The notes: generated by a model not told the origin, from the letters alone. A DNA stretch of 22,393 nucleotides from Beroe ovata (GCA_946803715.1 CAMPET010000019.1:80150-102542), one strand, 5' to 3'; shown: positions 1 to 12,174, counted from the first letter of the stretch. Program-made: numbers and translations.

Positions 1-2
1 GT

Positions 3-36
<34 letters not shown>
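1..36. repeat. (GT)n microsatellite at window edge
   Basis: An almost pure GT dinucleotide run with one C interruption. It starts at the window edge, so its true length is unknown. The short reading frames through it are low-complexity artefacts. Confidence 0.95.
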
Positions 37-39
<3 letters not shown>

Positions 40-550
40 TGTTGATCGCATATATACTTATACAAGTACATGTAAGACCATTGGAGTTTCAGTTTGTAGT
101 GGAGAAATGCGTGTTGTGTATAATAACGACACTAGCTGTTGTTTGCCAACCTTATTTCGCAGAGAATGTCGCCAATCTTTCGAATTTCCAACGATTTCAT
201 CGCTCGATAGATTTACCGAATCTGCTGCCAAGTTTTATTTTACTCGATATCCATGCGTTGTTGGACGCCCAGTAGATATAGCAAGCACAGTGTAGATGCA
301 TATCAAACTGTGTTATCTTTCTCTTCAGTTTTATCGTTTACCGCGCTCCTTCTCTGTCCAGTGTCCAGCTCAATATGGTGCTGTGTTTATAATAACAGCT
401 CTGTGATCATGTGATTGACTTACATAGTCTTGATTTAGTTTGTATGATTTAGTCAGGATTGGCTGCCGTATTTTTAGCGTATTTCTACACGTACTGTTGT
501 TTTATTGTTTCCTGGCAATAGTTCAATAGTTAGTGCCTCCGCTGGTCCGA
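37..550. other. Non-coding spacer upstream of exon 1a
   Basis: No coding segment with splice or start support is visible. The two overlapping frames at the left end owe their first residues to the GT repeat and show no conserved motif. The stretch is best read as 5' flanking DNA of the gene that starts at 645. Confidence 0.5.
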
Positions 551-553
551 CAG

Positions 554-579
554 CCAATTCGATGGTCAAAGTGACGTCA
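554..579 (+). promoter_or_regulatory. CCAAT box plus perfect CRE upstream of exon 1a
   Basis: CCAAT lies at 554-558 and the full palindromic cAMP response element TGACGTCA at 572-579, 66 bases before the ATG at 645. Such CREs are classical CREB/ATF sites, and CCAAT boxes bind NF-Y. No TATA box is evident between the CRE and the ATG. The position fits a proximal promoter of exon 1a, but function is inferred. Confidence 0.5.
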
Positions 580-644
580 TGCTCGTTTCAATGCTCGTAT
601 TTCTACTTAATCGATAACCATTTTCTCACGACCAGTGCACCACT

Positions 645-864
645 ATGAAACGGAACACATTCGAAAGACGGAGCTACAACGGTCCCAAATCCCGTCCCTT
701 CCTTCAAACTGATGGTGGGGGAGGGGGGAGCTCAGTGAAAATCAGATTGGAGAGCGAGGGTGATGAAATACCCCCTGTCGAAGTGAAAGATGGGAAGGGA
801 GGGAGCTTCTTCACTCGGACACTACATGGCAGTTTGCGAAGGAAGAACAGGAAGGGACATCAAG
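645..864 (+). CDS. Alternative first coding exon 1a (73 residues, basic)
   Basis: The reading frame opens at ATG 645 (A at -3), with an in-frame TAA upstream at 615-617, and runs 220 bases to a strong donor, CAAG|GTAAGT, at 865. It therefore ends one base into a codon (phase 1), as do the other first exons of this locus. The peptide begins MKRNTFERRSYNG, has a five-glycine run near residue 25, then an acidic stretch (ESEGDEIPPVEVKD), and ends in a basic segment (TRTLHGSLRRKNRKGHQ). No domain is recognised and no signal peptide or membrane segment is visible. Joined to exon 2 the split codon would be GTC (Val); joined to exon 4 it would be GGT (Gly). A CCAAT box and CRE precede it. Alternatively it could be the end of an unrelated small gene, but the donor and matching phase favour exon 1a. 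Confidence 0.6.
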
Positions 865-1161
865 GTAAGTGGACAAATAGGGGGAATTGGACATTGTGGG
901 TAAGACCATATCAGATATCTGATATCCATAGGTTAAGGGCGGCAAAATTCTTTAAAAATCCTACCTTATGAAGGAGCAGGTCTGGAGATGAATGTTGGAG
1001 AGCAGTTGGAGAGCAGAGTTCTTCGTAATCGAGGTGATCAATCAAACAACACAAAATATACATTCGAACAGAGTACATGTGTCGGATACACACGAATGTA
1101 CAGGCTGTAGAAAGGAATGTAGGTATTACACATCATGACACACATTTGCGCGCTAATATGA

Positions 1162-1206
1162 GGTCACGTGACCCCATGCGAACAGATTTTGGTGCCGCGC
1201 GCTACG
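1162..1206. promoter_or_regulatory. CpG-rich patch with palindromic E-box
   Basis: The perfect 12-base palindrome GGTCACGTGACC at 1162-1173 contains a CACGTG E-box of the type bound by USF, MYC/MAX or MITF/TFE factors. About 20 bases on, GCCGCGCGCTACG (1194-1206) is unusually CpG-dense for this AT-rich DNA and recurs exactly at 14200-14212. It lies in the intron after exon 1a. It could be an intronic enhancer or part of a dispersed repeat; no test is possible here. Confidence 0.3.
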
Positions 1207-3885
1207 CAAACGTAAACCCAATACCTTCGCGCGGCAAGGGAATGTTCCTGAATGAAATAAACCACACTTTTCTGTTACGTTTGGCGTCTGCGTCCCAATT
1301 TTGACATTTCATCTTTTTCATGTTGAAACTTTCTAATCGAAGTTAAGATCATTCCTTCTCTCTCCTTTGACTTCTGACATCGTTATTAACCGATTCCTTG
1401 CGATAGAATTTCCCTTGCATGACAATAGATCCTTCTTTCTTGATGAGAAACGATTTCAATTTGTAATGGAGGACCACTTGAAGCCATTCATTTCGCAGCC
1501 ATTCCCTGTCAAAGCCAGTGATTTGATTCCGTTGCTGGCTGTCAAATGAAAATCATCTCAGCGAAATTCATTCGATTTATCTCCGATGGAAATATCTTCG
1601 TCACTTTCACTTGATTTATCACCTCTTAGCATTTCAAGGCTATCGCTTCTTTGATCTCTCTCTCATGTACCTGAACCATTTCATACTTTCCATCTAATCA
1701 TCCCTTTACTCTCATTAGATTGCATCATACTTTTACCCTGAAATGCTCATGGGTATTTCATGAGAATAATGACATTCCATTTGGTAACCACTCGCATTTT
1801 GCTATCCAATCTATCGGAGAGGTTTTAAATCGATCACTCTGAGTGGCTACATTGTAAGATGTGGGATTCAATCGCCAGTTGTTTTTGTTGGCTGGCCTCT
1901 GTGTTTTTCTCTCGGTTTCTGAAGTTTCTACTGAATCTCTGACGTACCCATTAATCAATTGGTAATGACAATGCTAGTGCTACTAACTCTTCTTTGCTCT
2001 TATTTCATTCTATGTTAGAAACTCGAAGATCCTCACTTCCAGCAAATTTCACTCTGTTTTTTCTCCCTGACTTTTCTTTCTTCGCTTCCATCTCTCATGT
2101 TACTGACACTCTATGACGTTAGCACGCAACTCTACCAGTTAACTTTAATATCTTAATGACTATGGTAACTAAATTAATTAAGGGAATTACTTTGAAGTGG
2201 TATAGAGAATTGTATATTAACTGTTTCGTTGTGAGTTTCTTTCATACTTGTCCTTTTACTTTTTTTCGCATTCAACTTCGATTTGTTTTACCGAGAAGTG
2301 AGCAATTGTCACCTCCCTATTTTTTGTCACCTCATTCAGATAGTAAAAGAGTTGTGTTACGAATGTTTGGTAAGTGTGACACTATATAGATGTTCTAAAA
2401 ATAGAAACTCTCGGTGTAGAAAGTAGTTACTCGTCATGCCATGAAGAGTTTGTGTGTGTGTGTNGGGGGGGCTGTATATTTTGATGTACCTGCGGGTGTG
2501 TGTCTGTGTCTGTGTTAGTCTCCTGAAATAGCTTTCACGGTGATGTAAGGCTCGTTGTAGCTTTTCAAACCATCACTGGGCAGCTTTTTGTCGAGATAAA
2601 CTCGGGATAGAAACCCTACCACTACTACCCTTGTCCAGAATTAGCAACATCCGCATGTTGCTATTCTCAGATGTTGCTACATGTTATGTTGCTACTACCA
2701 ATAGAGTTTTCCGACAGTCTGGGTATTGCCGTCTTCAACTTCACACTTTTTGAGTACATATGTAAACCAAAAAAGTCATACTATAGAGTGTCCTTTGATA
2801 TTTAATATTCTTGTTTTCGGTTGAGCTTGACTGAGCTTTTATGTTGTTCATGATATACCTTTGGATTCTACCACAACTAGGCAATTAAGTTCCCCACATT
2901 TCCGATTATTCCGGAGAAAGTGGTTTCAATCTACTAATGAATTGTGCTATTAATAGAACGCCCAGAGATTTGCGTTTTTCAGCAATAATTGAATTTTAAT
3001 AGCGTTTCTGGGAATAGTTAGAGGAATTTTGCGCCGTTTTTTTTTAATTCTAATTTTTAGTTTCTTTGTTCTAGTTTTCTCCTTTCTTCATAATTCATAT
3101 TGTTTCCATTGCTCGTGACTCCCAACAGAGTTTTCAATCTTAGGAAAATAATTCATTTTTTGGTCACTTTTCGAGTTTCAACCTTAATTTACTATAAATT
3201 CCACATCATAAATACCACCCAGCTTTTCAATTGATATCGCATTACCTAGCTATCACTATTCAACACTAACAGAGATGCTGGTGCCAGTAAATGAATTACA
3301 TGAACCTGAAAATGAATTCCATCCTCTTTGAATTTAGTTTCATGCTCAAATTCTCTTCCTGTCTTCAAACGGTACTACGCTTCGTTCTCATGGTGGTTTT
3401 ATGAAGCATTTTCAAAATTCACCTCTTACTAAGCTAACATTCACGTTAATTTTGCTTATTTATATGTTGAATAACCAGCCTTTCCGTAGCAATCACACCA
3501 AACCTCATTAACACGGAGGAATCGGAATTTTAATTGTTAATTTAAAACTCCGCTCCCTTCGCATTCCTATAAGTCATTGTTCCTGTTTAGTGTTTATGTT
3601 AAGTCTCCCTCGTGTGTGTGTGTGTGTAGTAGCTATCACATAGCTATATTTAGTTATATATGCCCTAATAATTAACTCCGTATATGTTACCGTTACTAAC
3701 CTGTTTTCAGGTGGCATGAAAATGTTTGATATTTTGTTGTGTTTCTCGACTTATATTGGGTTTTGTCATTCTTGACTGCTGATTTTCGTAAGGATAAGGT
3801 TTGATTATTGTAAGGTTTATCCACCATACTTCGATTTTTCAAATGTGAAATGTAGTCATCATGGTTTCTACCCTGACGAGACAAT

Positions 3886-3920
3886 TTCACTGTAAACTTC
3901 ACTGTAAACTTCACTGTAAA
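3886..3920. repeat. 12-bp tandem repeat, nearly three units
   Basis: The unit TTCACTGTAAAC is repeated at 3886-3897 and 3898-3909, and 11 of 12 bases again at 3910-3920. There is no coding context; it is a short intronic minisatellite. Confidence 0.9.
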
Positions 3921-5239
3921 TCCATGACGAACTTACTTAGTAACTATTTTCGGCAAAATTCGGTTTGGACGATTACGATGATATTACAGTTCGATTCACT
4001 TCTATCGAGTAATTCAAGTGATTAGAGTAAACTTCATAGTTCCTCCGATCAAAATATATATATCAAGAACATTGTTTATTTGCAAGGAACATTCTGTGAT
4101 AAATTTCCAAGACTCTAACAAAGAACAAACTCATCTGTGACCTGTTAGCGTTTCATCATCAAAGGAAACGACATTTGTTTCGTCATCAGCACCTATCCCA
4201 GATTGCACAATATACGTACAGATCATTCCCTTATAGTTGCCATGGGTGACGATAGAGCGATCTTAAGTTGTAGTATTACCTTACATCTATAAGTTTGTTA
4301 TTTAATATATTTATAGTTAGATTTATCTTTAGTGCGTTTGTTTGTGTCTCTTGTGTGTGTTAGTGCTGGTAATACGCAATACTTTATACACGACCGTGTG
4401 TGTGTCTGTGTTTGAATCATTGGTTTGTTTTGTGTGTGTCCTAGATGCTGAACTATGGTTATTGGTTCTGATAATTATTATGCCCCACATAGTTAGGTAT
4501 AGAACTGATCCAATTACTGTTAATTTTCGAGCGAGATTTTCTTTCCATGTTCCTTTTATTTTCTATGCTGTATTCCAGTGTTATAATCCACAAATCCATC
4601 ACCGAATAATGATGTTATCAGCATCAAAAGATAAGTTTTATCGCTGCCATAACTTATCACAAATGCACGATCGTCTTTCTGTTGAGTAGCATTTGTCCCT
4701 TGTTCCCCACCGTGATCGATCATAACTCCACTGTACAGTGTACTGACTTGTTTCTTCGCTTTTCCACTGTCACGTCCAATGTTGAATCCTGATATGATGG
4801 AATCATCGATTTATCTCATCGGAAAAGATCAAAATTTGACCTTTTCTTGATCCAAAAGACCTTTCATGTCCGCGATCTTATTACGACGCATGATTGCTCC
4901 GTTGCAAAGTTATGCACCCCATTTTCCGTGCAGTCATCAATCCTGCCGTCCCAGCTGCCCACCTGCGCATTATCTAACTTCTTTGAAGTGTGATATCTTA
5001 ATATTAGATGTAGTGAACTGGGCAGTCTTTTAGGAATATCTGACACTTCCATCCTTCAAGTACTTCTTTATCGTCCATCTTAAGATGGCGCGGACTTCAT
5101 CTTTTTCCGGTTTATCCCCCCGTGTTCAGCTCCATACTCCCGGTTTGTGAAGTTAAACACGGATTATTATACAGACAAAACCCGTGTACTTCTAGTGTGT
5201 AAAACCGTGAACTTCACTGGTGTGATTGTGTGCCCATAA

Positions 5240-5435
5240 ATTTCCTTGTATGTGTTTGTCCGTTTGTACGGAGTGTGTGTTTGCGAATGTGTGCGTTTGA
5301 GAATGTGTGTGTTTGAGAATGTATTAGACAATGTGTGCGCTTGAGATGGTATTAGACAATGTGTGCGTGTACGTTCATCTAGTTTGAGAATGTGTGCGTG
5401 TACGTTCATCTAGTTTGAGTGTGTGTGTTAAACAC
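5240..5435. repeat. GT-rich degenerate minisatellite
   Basis: A G/T-dominated stretch is built from variants of 'GAATGTGTGCGTTTGA'. It includes two perfect adjacent 31-base units at 5358-5388 and 5389-5419, and two copies of 'GTATTAGACAATGTGTGCG' just before them. On the minus strand it yields a Thr/His/Ser-rich pseudo-peptide, which is an artefact of the repeat. It lies about 380 bases upstream of exon 1b. Confidence 0.85.
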
Positions 5436-5812
5436 GAAGTGAGTGTGTCGCATTAGTGCATTAGTGGTTGCTTTTAACCAGTTCTATGAGGCTCGGCATT
5501 CTCACAGCCGAGAGATATTCAACTTCCCTCTGAACAAAAATTTCAGCGTTATTTCTTGTGTCACGTATAATATGAGACTGTTTTCTTCTTGATTGCGTCA
5601 AACCCGCCGACTGCCGACGTCAAATGAGATAGCTTGATTTTATATTACGTACGATTGCTCAATTCTCAAACCATTATTATTCTTTCGGTTGCTCTTTTTC
5701 GATGACTTATCTAGTGACATATTTTCAGTCTCAAGATTTTATGAAATTTCTCTATCAGACTGATACGAAGACTGTTTAATGAGACTCAACTCCGATTTTC
5801 GGTGTCAGAATC

Positions 5813-7634
5813 ATGGGAAATGAGCTAGACAAACCGACTTCTGGAAAAAAGCACCTCAACAATTCTACTCAGGTGTTGAATGAGGAATTCAATTCATCGT
5901 CAAATGGCGACAAATGTAAAGATGAGAAGAAATCCAGGAAGCCCGAAAATGGTCAAGGTGATGTCAAAGAATTGAGAGGGAATTCTGGGTTTTTTCATGA
6001 ACGAGGTGATCCGTTGGAAGCAGTGAGGGATACATTGGTCAGTGACGGGAACAACGTTGACGAGGGCCATGTCACCCCTGATTCCATAGGTGAGCTGAAG
6101 AGTGACTCCCAAGCCACGAGCAAAGGAGGGTCGGGCGAATCAGGATCTGAGTATTTTTCCGTCGATTTCAATCTGGAGAAACCGAACATCGAGATGTGCC
6201 TAGAACTTTCTGTTGATCATGAGGATGAAAATGGGATTGACGAGGAGAGTGATGACGACAATGATGTCGTGATTGGTGGTTGTCATGGTGATCATACTGC
6301 TGATATGGATGAGACTATCACCGAGGACTGTGATGATGACGCTGATGTTATCTTAGGAACGGGAGATGTTACTGGTGAAATAATCGATCATGTGGAAGAT
6401 GATGAGAAAAGAATTTGTGAGGGCGATGAGAGTTCCGATGAGGAAATCCCTGCAGATCTAGGAAACCCTGTTGTCGATATCTCCCTGTCCCTGTCTCGGA
6501 CTGACTTGGTGGAGACTCTTCAAGAATTTGCATTTCTGGAAGAGGACGATGCTTGCTACTCGGATGGGTGTTCACGACACTCGGACATCCAGGCAATTGA
6601 AATCCAGTTTGAGTCTTCATCCTCTGAAGATGAAGATCCGTTCGGTATTCAACAGACTTCACACGATGTTGAAGTCGAGGTGGAGCATGTCCTGGACTTT
6701 GTAGATTTGTCGAAAGATCAGGAACAATCTCCAGTGTGCTCTAAACCAGGGGAGGAAGATGAGGAGAAAGCAGCGTTCGTGGAGATAAAGAAGTTGTGCC
6801 TGGAGGAGTTGAAGAGATTCGCTCATGGGGAAGAAAACAGATTTTCTGTCCAGGATCAGGTGACGAGTTCGACGATTTCCAAAGTCGATGACTCGTGCCC
6901 GGATAGGCTGAGTCCTGGAGAGGTCAATCAGTCCAAGATATCATTCTCGGAAGAACTGACGTCGTATGAATGGGATGAATCGAAGAACTCCTACTCGGAA
7001 GAGAAATCGGAAAACCCTCTTCTCGATCGTTTGAATGAGATACCGGGAATCACCGATTCTCGGGCTCCGTCTACTCAAATCACAATCAAACTGACGAAAA
7101 CCCTCAGTCTGGACAATCTACCTGACCTGAGCATGTCATCGGAAGCTTGCCTCCCGTCCTCAGATCAGAAGATCCCACGACGGAAGAAATCCAAACGATC
7201 TCCCTCCCTCAAACTCTCGTCTAGTTTATGTAGGAGCATCACAGATATCACCAAACTCGGATCTCTGGGGGTCACGGAGCGTGACCCTCTCTTCTCTCCC
7301 GGGCAAATCAGGAAAATGCTCTCCTCGACATTTTCATCCCCGAAAAACGTGCCTCGTCGACACGTGCAATCCCTCTACTCCCCGTCCGATGACGTCCTGG
7401 AAGTCGACCACATTATTCGGGCGGAAGGGTCGCCGAAAGTCGGGAAAAAGTCCCCGCTTTTCGAGAGACTGACGAATTGGGACGGGTTCCGGAAGAGCAA
7501 GAAGGATAGTATGAAATACATGAACAACACGATCAGTGATCCGGGGAGGGTGAAGAGACGAGCATCGCTCGGGGCTCTGACATCCGCTCCGCTCTATGAG
7601 GAGCAGCCGAACTTCAACCAGCTTGCAGCTAAAC
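5813..7634 (+). CDS. Large alternative first coding exon 1b (607 residues, acidic then basic)
   Basis: By far the longest open frame in the window. ATG 5813 has a strong animal start context (A at -3, G at +4), and an in-frame TGA lies upstream at 5780-5782. The coding exon most likely ends at the strong donor AAAC|GTGAGT (7635), in phase 1. Without splicing the frame would add 17 residues and stop at 7687. Residues about 1-65 are polar. Residues about 95-350 are strongly acidic, with two related segments (DDDNDVVIGG and DDDADVILGT) and a CK2-like cluster ESSSSEDEDPF at 267-277. SYEWDE at 384-389 resembles a motif in exon 2. From about 455 the chain turns basic and Ser-rich: RRKKSKRSPSLKL (456-468), SPLFERL (547-553) and a PKA/14-3-3-type site RRAS (582-585). 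No transmembrane or catalytic domain is visible, so it is probably a largely disordered scaffold or regulatory tail. The start MGNELD resembles an N-myristoylation signal, but Asp at position 6 is unfavourable. I do not recognise the family. Confidence 0.88.
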
Positions 7635-8286
7635 GTGAGTCGATATTTCACTTTACTCCACCTGATGTTCACCTGATGTTGGGATAAATATCATTCTCTC
7701 TCTGTGGATTTACAAATATCCGCGCAATCCCGGTCCAAATTTGATATATCTCCGAAAATAGGAGATTTTGTCACCGTGTGTGTACAGTAAATCCTAGGAA
7801 AAGTAAGAAACTCGGTTACTCCTGCCCACCAGCTGTGTCAAATTATGTCACTCCAGTCTAGAGTATTTTGCCCGGTCTCTCCTACACTTACGAGATTTAT
7901 AAAGGAGTCAATCTACTCACTAAAGTGCCACAACTCTAGCCTCTACTTTGACCTTCTAGCAAGTTGGTTGACAAATTGAACGCACTCTGTTCTTAATCTT
8001 CGTGGGACTTTCGTCGATCTATTCCTCCAAGGAAGTTGACAAGATTTTTCGTGAAAAAAACCTCCAAGAGCCGCGCGCATAATGTGTGTCATGATGTGTG
8101 AAAACTACTTATATCATAGCCGTAGCCAGTTTGAGGTGTGTGACACACCCAAACACACATGATCTAGATGATGGTTTAATGATCTGTGAATTCTCTCCAT
8201 GCTATGAGCTAAGACAATACTCATGACATGACGTTTATGTCTATGTTAGAGCACGTGTACATACGGTGTAGATAGATCGAATCATG

Positions 8287-8296
8287 CCTTATATGG
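8287..8296. promoter_or_regulatory. Isolated CArG-box match
   Basis: CCTTATATGG fits the SRF consensus CC(A/T)6GG exactly. It stands alone in intronic sequence, so chance is a realistic explanation. It is listed because four further perfect matches occur downstream before exon 1c. Confidence 0.2.
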
Positions 8297-9080
8297 GCAT
8301 TGTGCTCAAAGAAATTTCAGTAAGCCGCTTGTTAATGTACCAGGGATATCGGCAGTATCCATTCCTCCACTCAGCTACATTCCTCCCTAAAATCAACCAA
8401 ATTCCCCCGCAAGCAATTCTATTCAATCATCGTCATTCATCAACTAGACGGTATTGATTATGCAATCTACTAAGTTCATACAAAATACTAATGAGATAGA
8501 CGGGACAATCATCATATTCTGAATAGACATGATTATGAATCTGATTGACTTCCATTCTATTGCCCCCTACCGACCCACNCAAACACTCAATGTGCGGCCA
8601 TCTGCATAGCTGATATTCTGGGGTCCAATCATCAGCATACCCCCTGCGGCATACACTCGCAATTATAGGTTGTACACAGACTCATTAACAAATACATAGA
8701 GAGAGAAGAAGGGATGGACTGTGGAAAGTTCCAGTAAAACGCTCATTGATTGTGTCTCAAGCTCCACTGGTTGCCATAGCAACACTAATATACCTGTACA
8801 AATGAAAGTCTCTTTCCTACTCTATATATAGGTTGTTCGTGGAAATTGATTGTTTGAATATTGCTTCCTTCTTTTCATTTACTACGTTTGCCCATATCCG
8901 TGACCATATTTTTCCCGTTCTTCGGAACTTTGGAGTTGGGAAATGACCATTTCTCAATTTAATAAAGTTACTTGATTAAGGTGCGACTATGTTAGTTAAA
9001 ACTGTCCCTGCTACAGTAAGATCTCTCAAGAGTCAGATTAATTAAAAGTTAATGGGTTCGTTATTAATTAGAGTTTCCTT

Positions 9081-9116
9081 TCACACTCACTCACACACAC
9101 ACACTCACACACACTC
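9081..9116. repeat. Imperfect (CA)n microsatellite
   Basis: A CA run broken by CT steps (CACTCACTCACACACA type). It lies in non-coding DNA downstream of exon 1b. Confidence 0.9.
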
Positions 9117-9648
9117 GTCTGTGTACTCTTTGCGGTTGATCTTTACCTATCATTCTATTCAGGTGGGGGGTAGTTTGATTAATCACGAGTTAGGTTACTT
9201 TTCTCACTCAGGAGTTTGGAAAACGTCACTGTTTAATCAAGCCTACATAATATATTTGTGATAAGTTAGGTTAGATTGCGGTTTTGCACAATGTACCTAT
9301 AATCTATATCTTTCACTAAAGTCTAAACTGCTAATCAGATCACACTTTTCCAACTCATTCATGATAGTTTTTGAGGAATGAATGGACTCTTCGATTTTGT
9401 CAAAGACAAAGAAAGGGGTGAGTATTATGTAAATGTTAGCAGTATATAAAATCCACCTCACCCGAAATTTTGAATTCATTCGTTTACATGGTTGATTTTT
9501 CTACTCTGGATTGACGCCCCTCGATTTATTCTCTCCTCGATTTTTCTCCACCCACAAATATCTCTGCTACGGACTTGAACGGACTGCGTTACTTCACAGA
9601 CGGGTTGTCGACAGGCAACGTTTTTACAACACAGACTCAAACACGCAT

Positions 9649-9650
<2 letters not shown>

Positions 9651-9684
<34 letters not shown>
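9651..9684. repeat. (AC)17 microsatellite
   Basis: A pure AC run of 17 units, flanked by CA-rich sequence that extends from about 9630 to 9720. Both strands show spurious Thr/His or Cys/Val open frames through it. Confidence 0.95.
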
Positions 9685-9687
<3 letters not shown>

Positions 9688-11297
9688 ACACATAGTATTG
9701 CACATACTCACACAGACACATTTTTCAGGTATATTTTGTCTCACTTTTGTACCTACACAGTGTAAAACCTACCTATACTACGTGTAGTGACTGTAAGTGT
9801 ATCCTAAATATATAAATAAGAGTACGAAAAGTAACATTGAGTTTCTATAGTACACAAGTCTTTACGTGACTTCATAGTTCTAGCTCGGCTTCTTTGCCTG
9901 TCATTCCTGCTGATAGCTCAATTAAAAATGAGCTTATTTGAGAGTAGTTCGTTGTTGTTGTTGTTGCTGGTCGTACATATATCTCAAAAATATATCCGTG
10001 GTCTAAAACTTCATTTTTTGCCAGACCTGATTTACTTCGGTGCACTTTCAAAAAATTCCTCTGGCGTGCGAGGGGAATTGATCAAATTTCGGTTGAACAT
10101 CTTCCCCCAAAAAGTAGAAAAGTTGCAACGGAAAAGTGGTTTCAGTATCTCAAAGCAACCGTGTGACCACCTGTCTATAATATAACACTAACCGGTCTCG
10201 CTCCTTACTTATTATCATATTATCTTCTCCTCCCCCCTTCTCGATTAGAATAGCAAAAACAACCCCTTCCACCCTCAGTCACATGGCTACCCATGTGTAA
10301 TTTCAACACTAATTCCATGGGCACGTTATGCTCCTTCATAATTTGAGTCATGTACGTGTACCGCTTGAACATACGCTAAGTTGCTATACGGTTAGAAATT
10401 GTTTCAACAGTAATTTACCCATCAGAGGGACTTCATATCAAGTTAACTTGTGTATTTCGGAAAGTATTCTTAGATATATAGGTGTTTTAAATCGGTTTCT
10501 CGGCATTTTCGAGTGATTTTCTGGATATTGGGTTACTCTTTTTCTAAATGTTGATGTTCTTATCGCTTCATGGCTTCACGTCATTGCTTTGTTTTGAGAG
10601 TTGTCGAGAGTCTTTTTATCGACTTTGAGGGCTGTCTGCAAATTGTCCTATTAAACTTCACTTCTATGCTTCATCAGACGTGAAATTGGTCATTAGTGGT
10701 TACTCTCCTTGCTTTCCCAATTGGTTAGGAAAATTATCTCCCGTAATACATTGGAATTATTAGAGTTAATTATAATCGTAGTCTAAAGATTTGAAAATAT
10801 AGAGGCAGGAGAGGGGGGAAGAGAAGAAATTATATTGTTTGTGCGTACTCCTATAGTGACTGAGCTTTAATCATTGAATTGCTAATTATGAAGGTTCTAC
10901 TTCACCCATGACACCTTCAGCAGTTCACAGTTTGGTGCACGTGCTAAGTTCAGTGTATTCAGAATCTTCACTCTTGGCGATAAATTCAAGCTCTTACGTT
11001 TAGAATGTTTCCTCCACTGACGTTGATTCTCCTCTGTCTCCTTGTGTGAAAATCTGGAAATGAGTACTGATTCCTGGTGTTGGGCAATATTATAATTGGC
11101 TATTTCCCGCTATCCAATGACATCATGTCTTGTTTGAGGGTGTTGCTATAGAATGTTGCTCAAGTGTTGCTATGCTATATCGCTCGGTACCATCTGTACC
11201 ACCTTCGCCACCTCTACTTGTACTATTGTTTGACTAATCAAATAATTAGCACGTTGTGTCAATTCTCTCGCTGCAATATGGAGCTTTCTCTCCACTC

Positions 11298-11339
11298 CCA
11301 TATATGGTCTAGAAGGTGGTTAATTATGCCCATATAAGG
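11298..11339. promoter_or_regulatory. Pair of perfect CArG boxes (SRF-type)
   Basis: CCATATATGG at 11298-11307 and CCATATAAGG at 11330-11339 both match CC(A/T)6GG, the serum response factor consensus. They are about 1.25 kb upstream of exon 1c and resemble the second pair at 12175-12206. Enhancer or promoter activity is inferred from clustering only. Confidence 0.4.
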
Positions 11340-12174
11340 GCAAATTGTTACGTCACCCGAGCATGAACTCCCTGCGCGCGCGGTCTCTCCCCTTCGTACA
11401 ACTCATTGTTCACATCCTCCATATTATGACGTGTGGGGACTTCCCCATTTGGGACTTCCTCATAATTCGAGAGCTATACATTATATTTACACACCGTTAA
11501 TTACCTTCTTCTTCTATAATTGGTGAGAGAGGGGAGGGGCATCGTTCCTAGATTTTACCATTGCTCGTACTGAGATTTGAGCATCTTTTTCTCGCCTCAC
11601 ATACACCTCAAAAATCGGGCAATGAGAGTTTTTTTTAATTTCATGACTTGTTTCAAAATATCTTGAGGATAGCGCACCGCATGCGCATATCATTTTCTCT
11701 TCCCTCTTCCCTTTGTTTCTGTTCATTCCTGAGGAATACGATGAATATGAGAATATGCAATGAATCATTATGGAGCACATGATTGGAATAATATTTTCAA
11801 AGCATCCTGGTTTTCTTCGTACCAGCACGTCTCATGTCCGGTAGTATAAATGGTTGCATTTCTTTGGGTGGTTCTCCTTGGGGTGTTGGTGTGTGACTGG
11901 TTCAACGAGAATGAACATAAAGTAATAGAGGTGGTTCTTTACCGTACCAAGCTTACTCAGTATCATAGATTGAGAGATTGAGCTACCGTTTGCAGCGTTT
12001 GTTTTCATAGATTCCAGGAATACTGTGCAAGGAGTTGAGAAGAGAGATTATATGTTTTTGCGTTTTGTTCCCGAATTCATGGTCGGTTCACTCACTTCAC
12101 ATTCGATGGTTTATTGGAGAATTCAATTTCTGTTCTCCTGAACAACAGGGTTGCCATCTCAGCATTGATTTTGA

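Larger units (their letters stand above)
871..5239. other. Long intron-like stretch, no gene seen
   Basis: More than 4 kb between exons 1a and 1b is AT-rich. It has only short reading frames without splice context, domain signatures or good initiation context. The 115-codon frame at 4342-4689 begins in GT-rich low-complexity DNA and looks random. The stretch contains a CpG-rich patch near 1150-1212, small GT runs (about 2450-2520, 3612-3627, 4330-4440) and a 12-bp tandem repeat at 3886-3920. A single N at 2464 sits between a GT run and a G run and is probably a sequencing problem. Confidence 0.5.
7688..12174. other. Long intron-like stretch, no gene seen
   Basis: About 4.5 kb without supported coding sequence. 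Frames such as 9928-10185 and the minus-strand frame at 11514-11828 have no splice context, family motif or plausible composition. The stretch holds two CA repeats, a 15-base inverted repeat at 8135-8149 (GGTGTGT-G-ACACACC), three CArG-type sites listed separately, and an N at 8579. The minus-strand frame at 9476-9721 is the CA repeat read backwards. Confidence 0.5.

Noticed and set aside
4342-4689. 115-codon frame starting in GT-rich sequence
   Set aside because: The first third is Val/Cys/Leu low complexity from GT runs and the rest shows no coding character.
5813-5830. N-myristoylation signal at MGNELD
   Set aside because: Gly at position 2 is right, but the usual Ser/Thr at position 6 is replaced by Asp.
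6369-6704. Other-frame and antisense open frames inside exon 1b
   Set aside because: They are shadows of the strongly biased 607-residue coding exon; none has its own start or splice support.
8135-8149. Short inverted repeat GGTGTGT-G-ACACACC
   Set aside because: Too short and isolated to support a hairpin RNA, terminator or transposon end.
9476-9787. Frames on both strands through the AC repeat
   Set aside because: Their Thr/His or Cys/Val runs are a direct product of the dinucleotide repeat.
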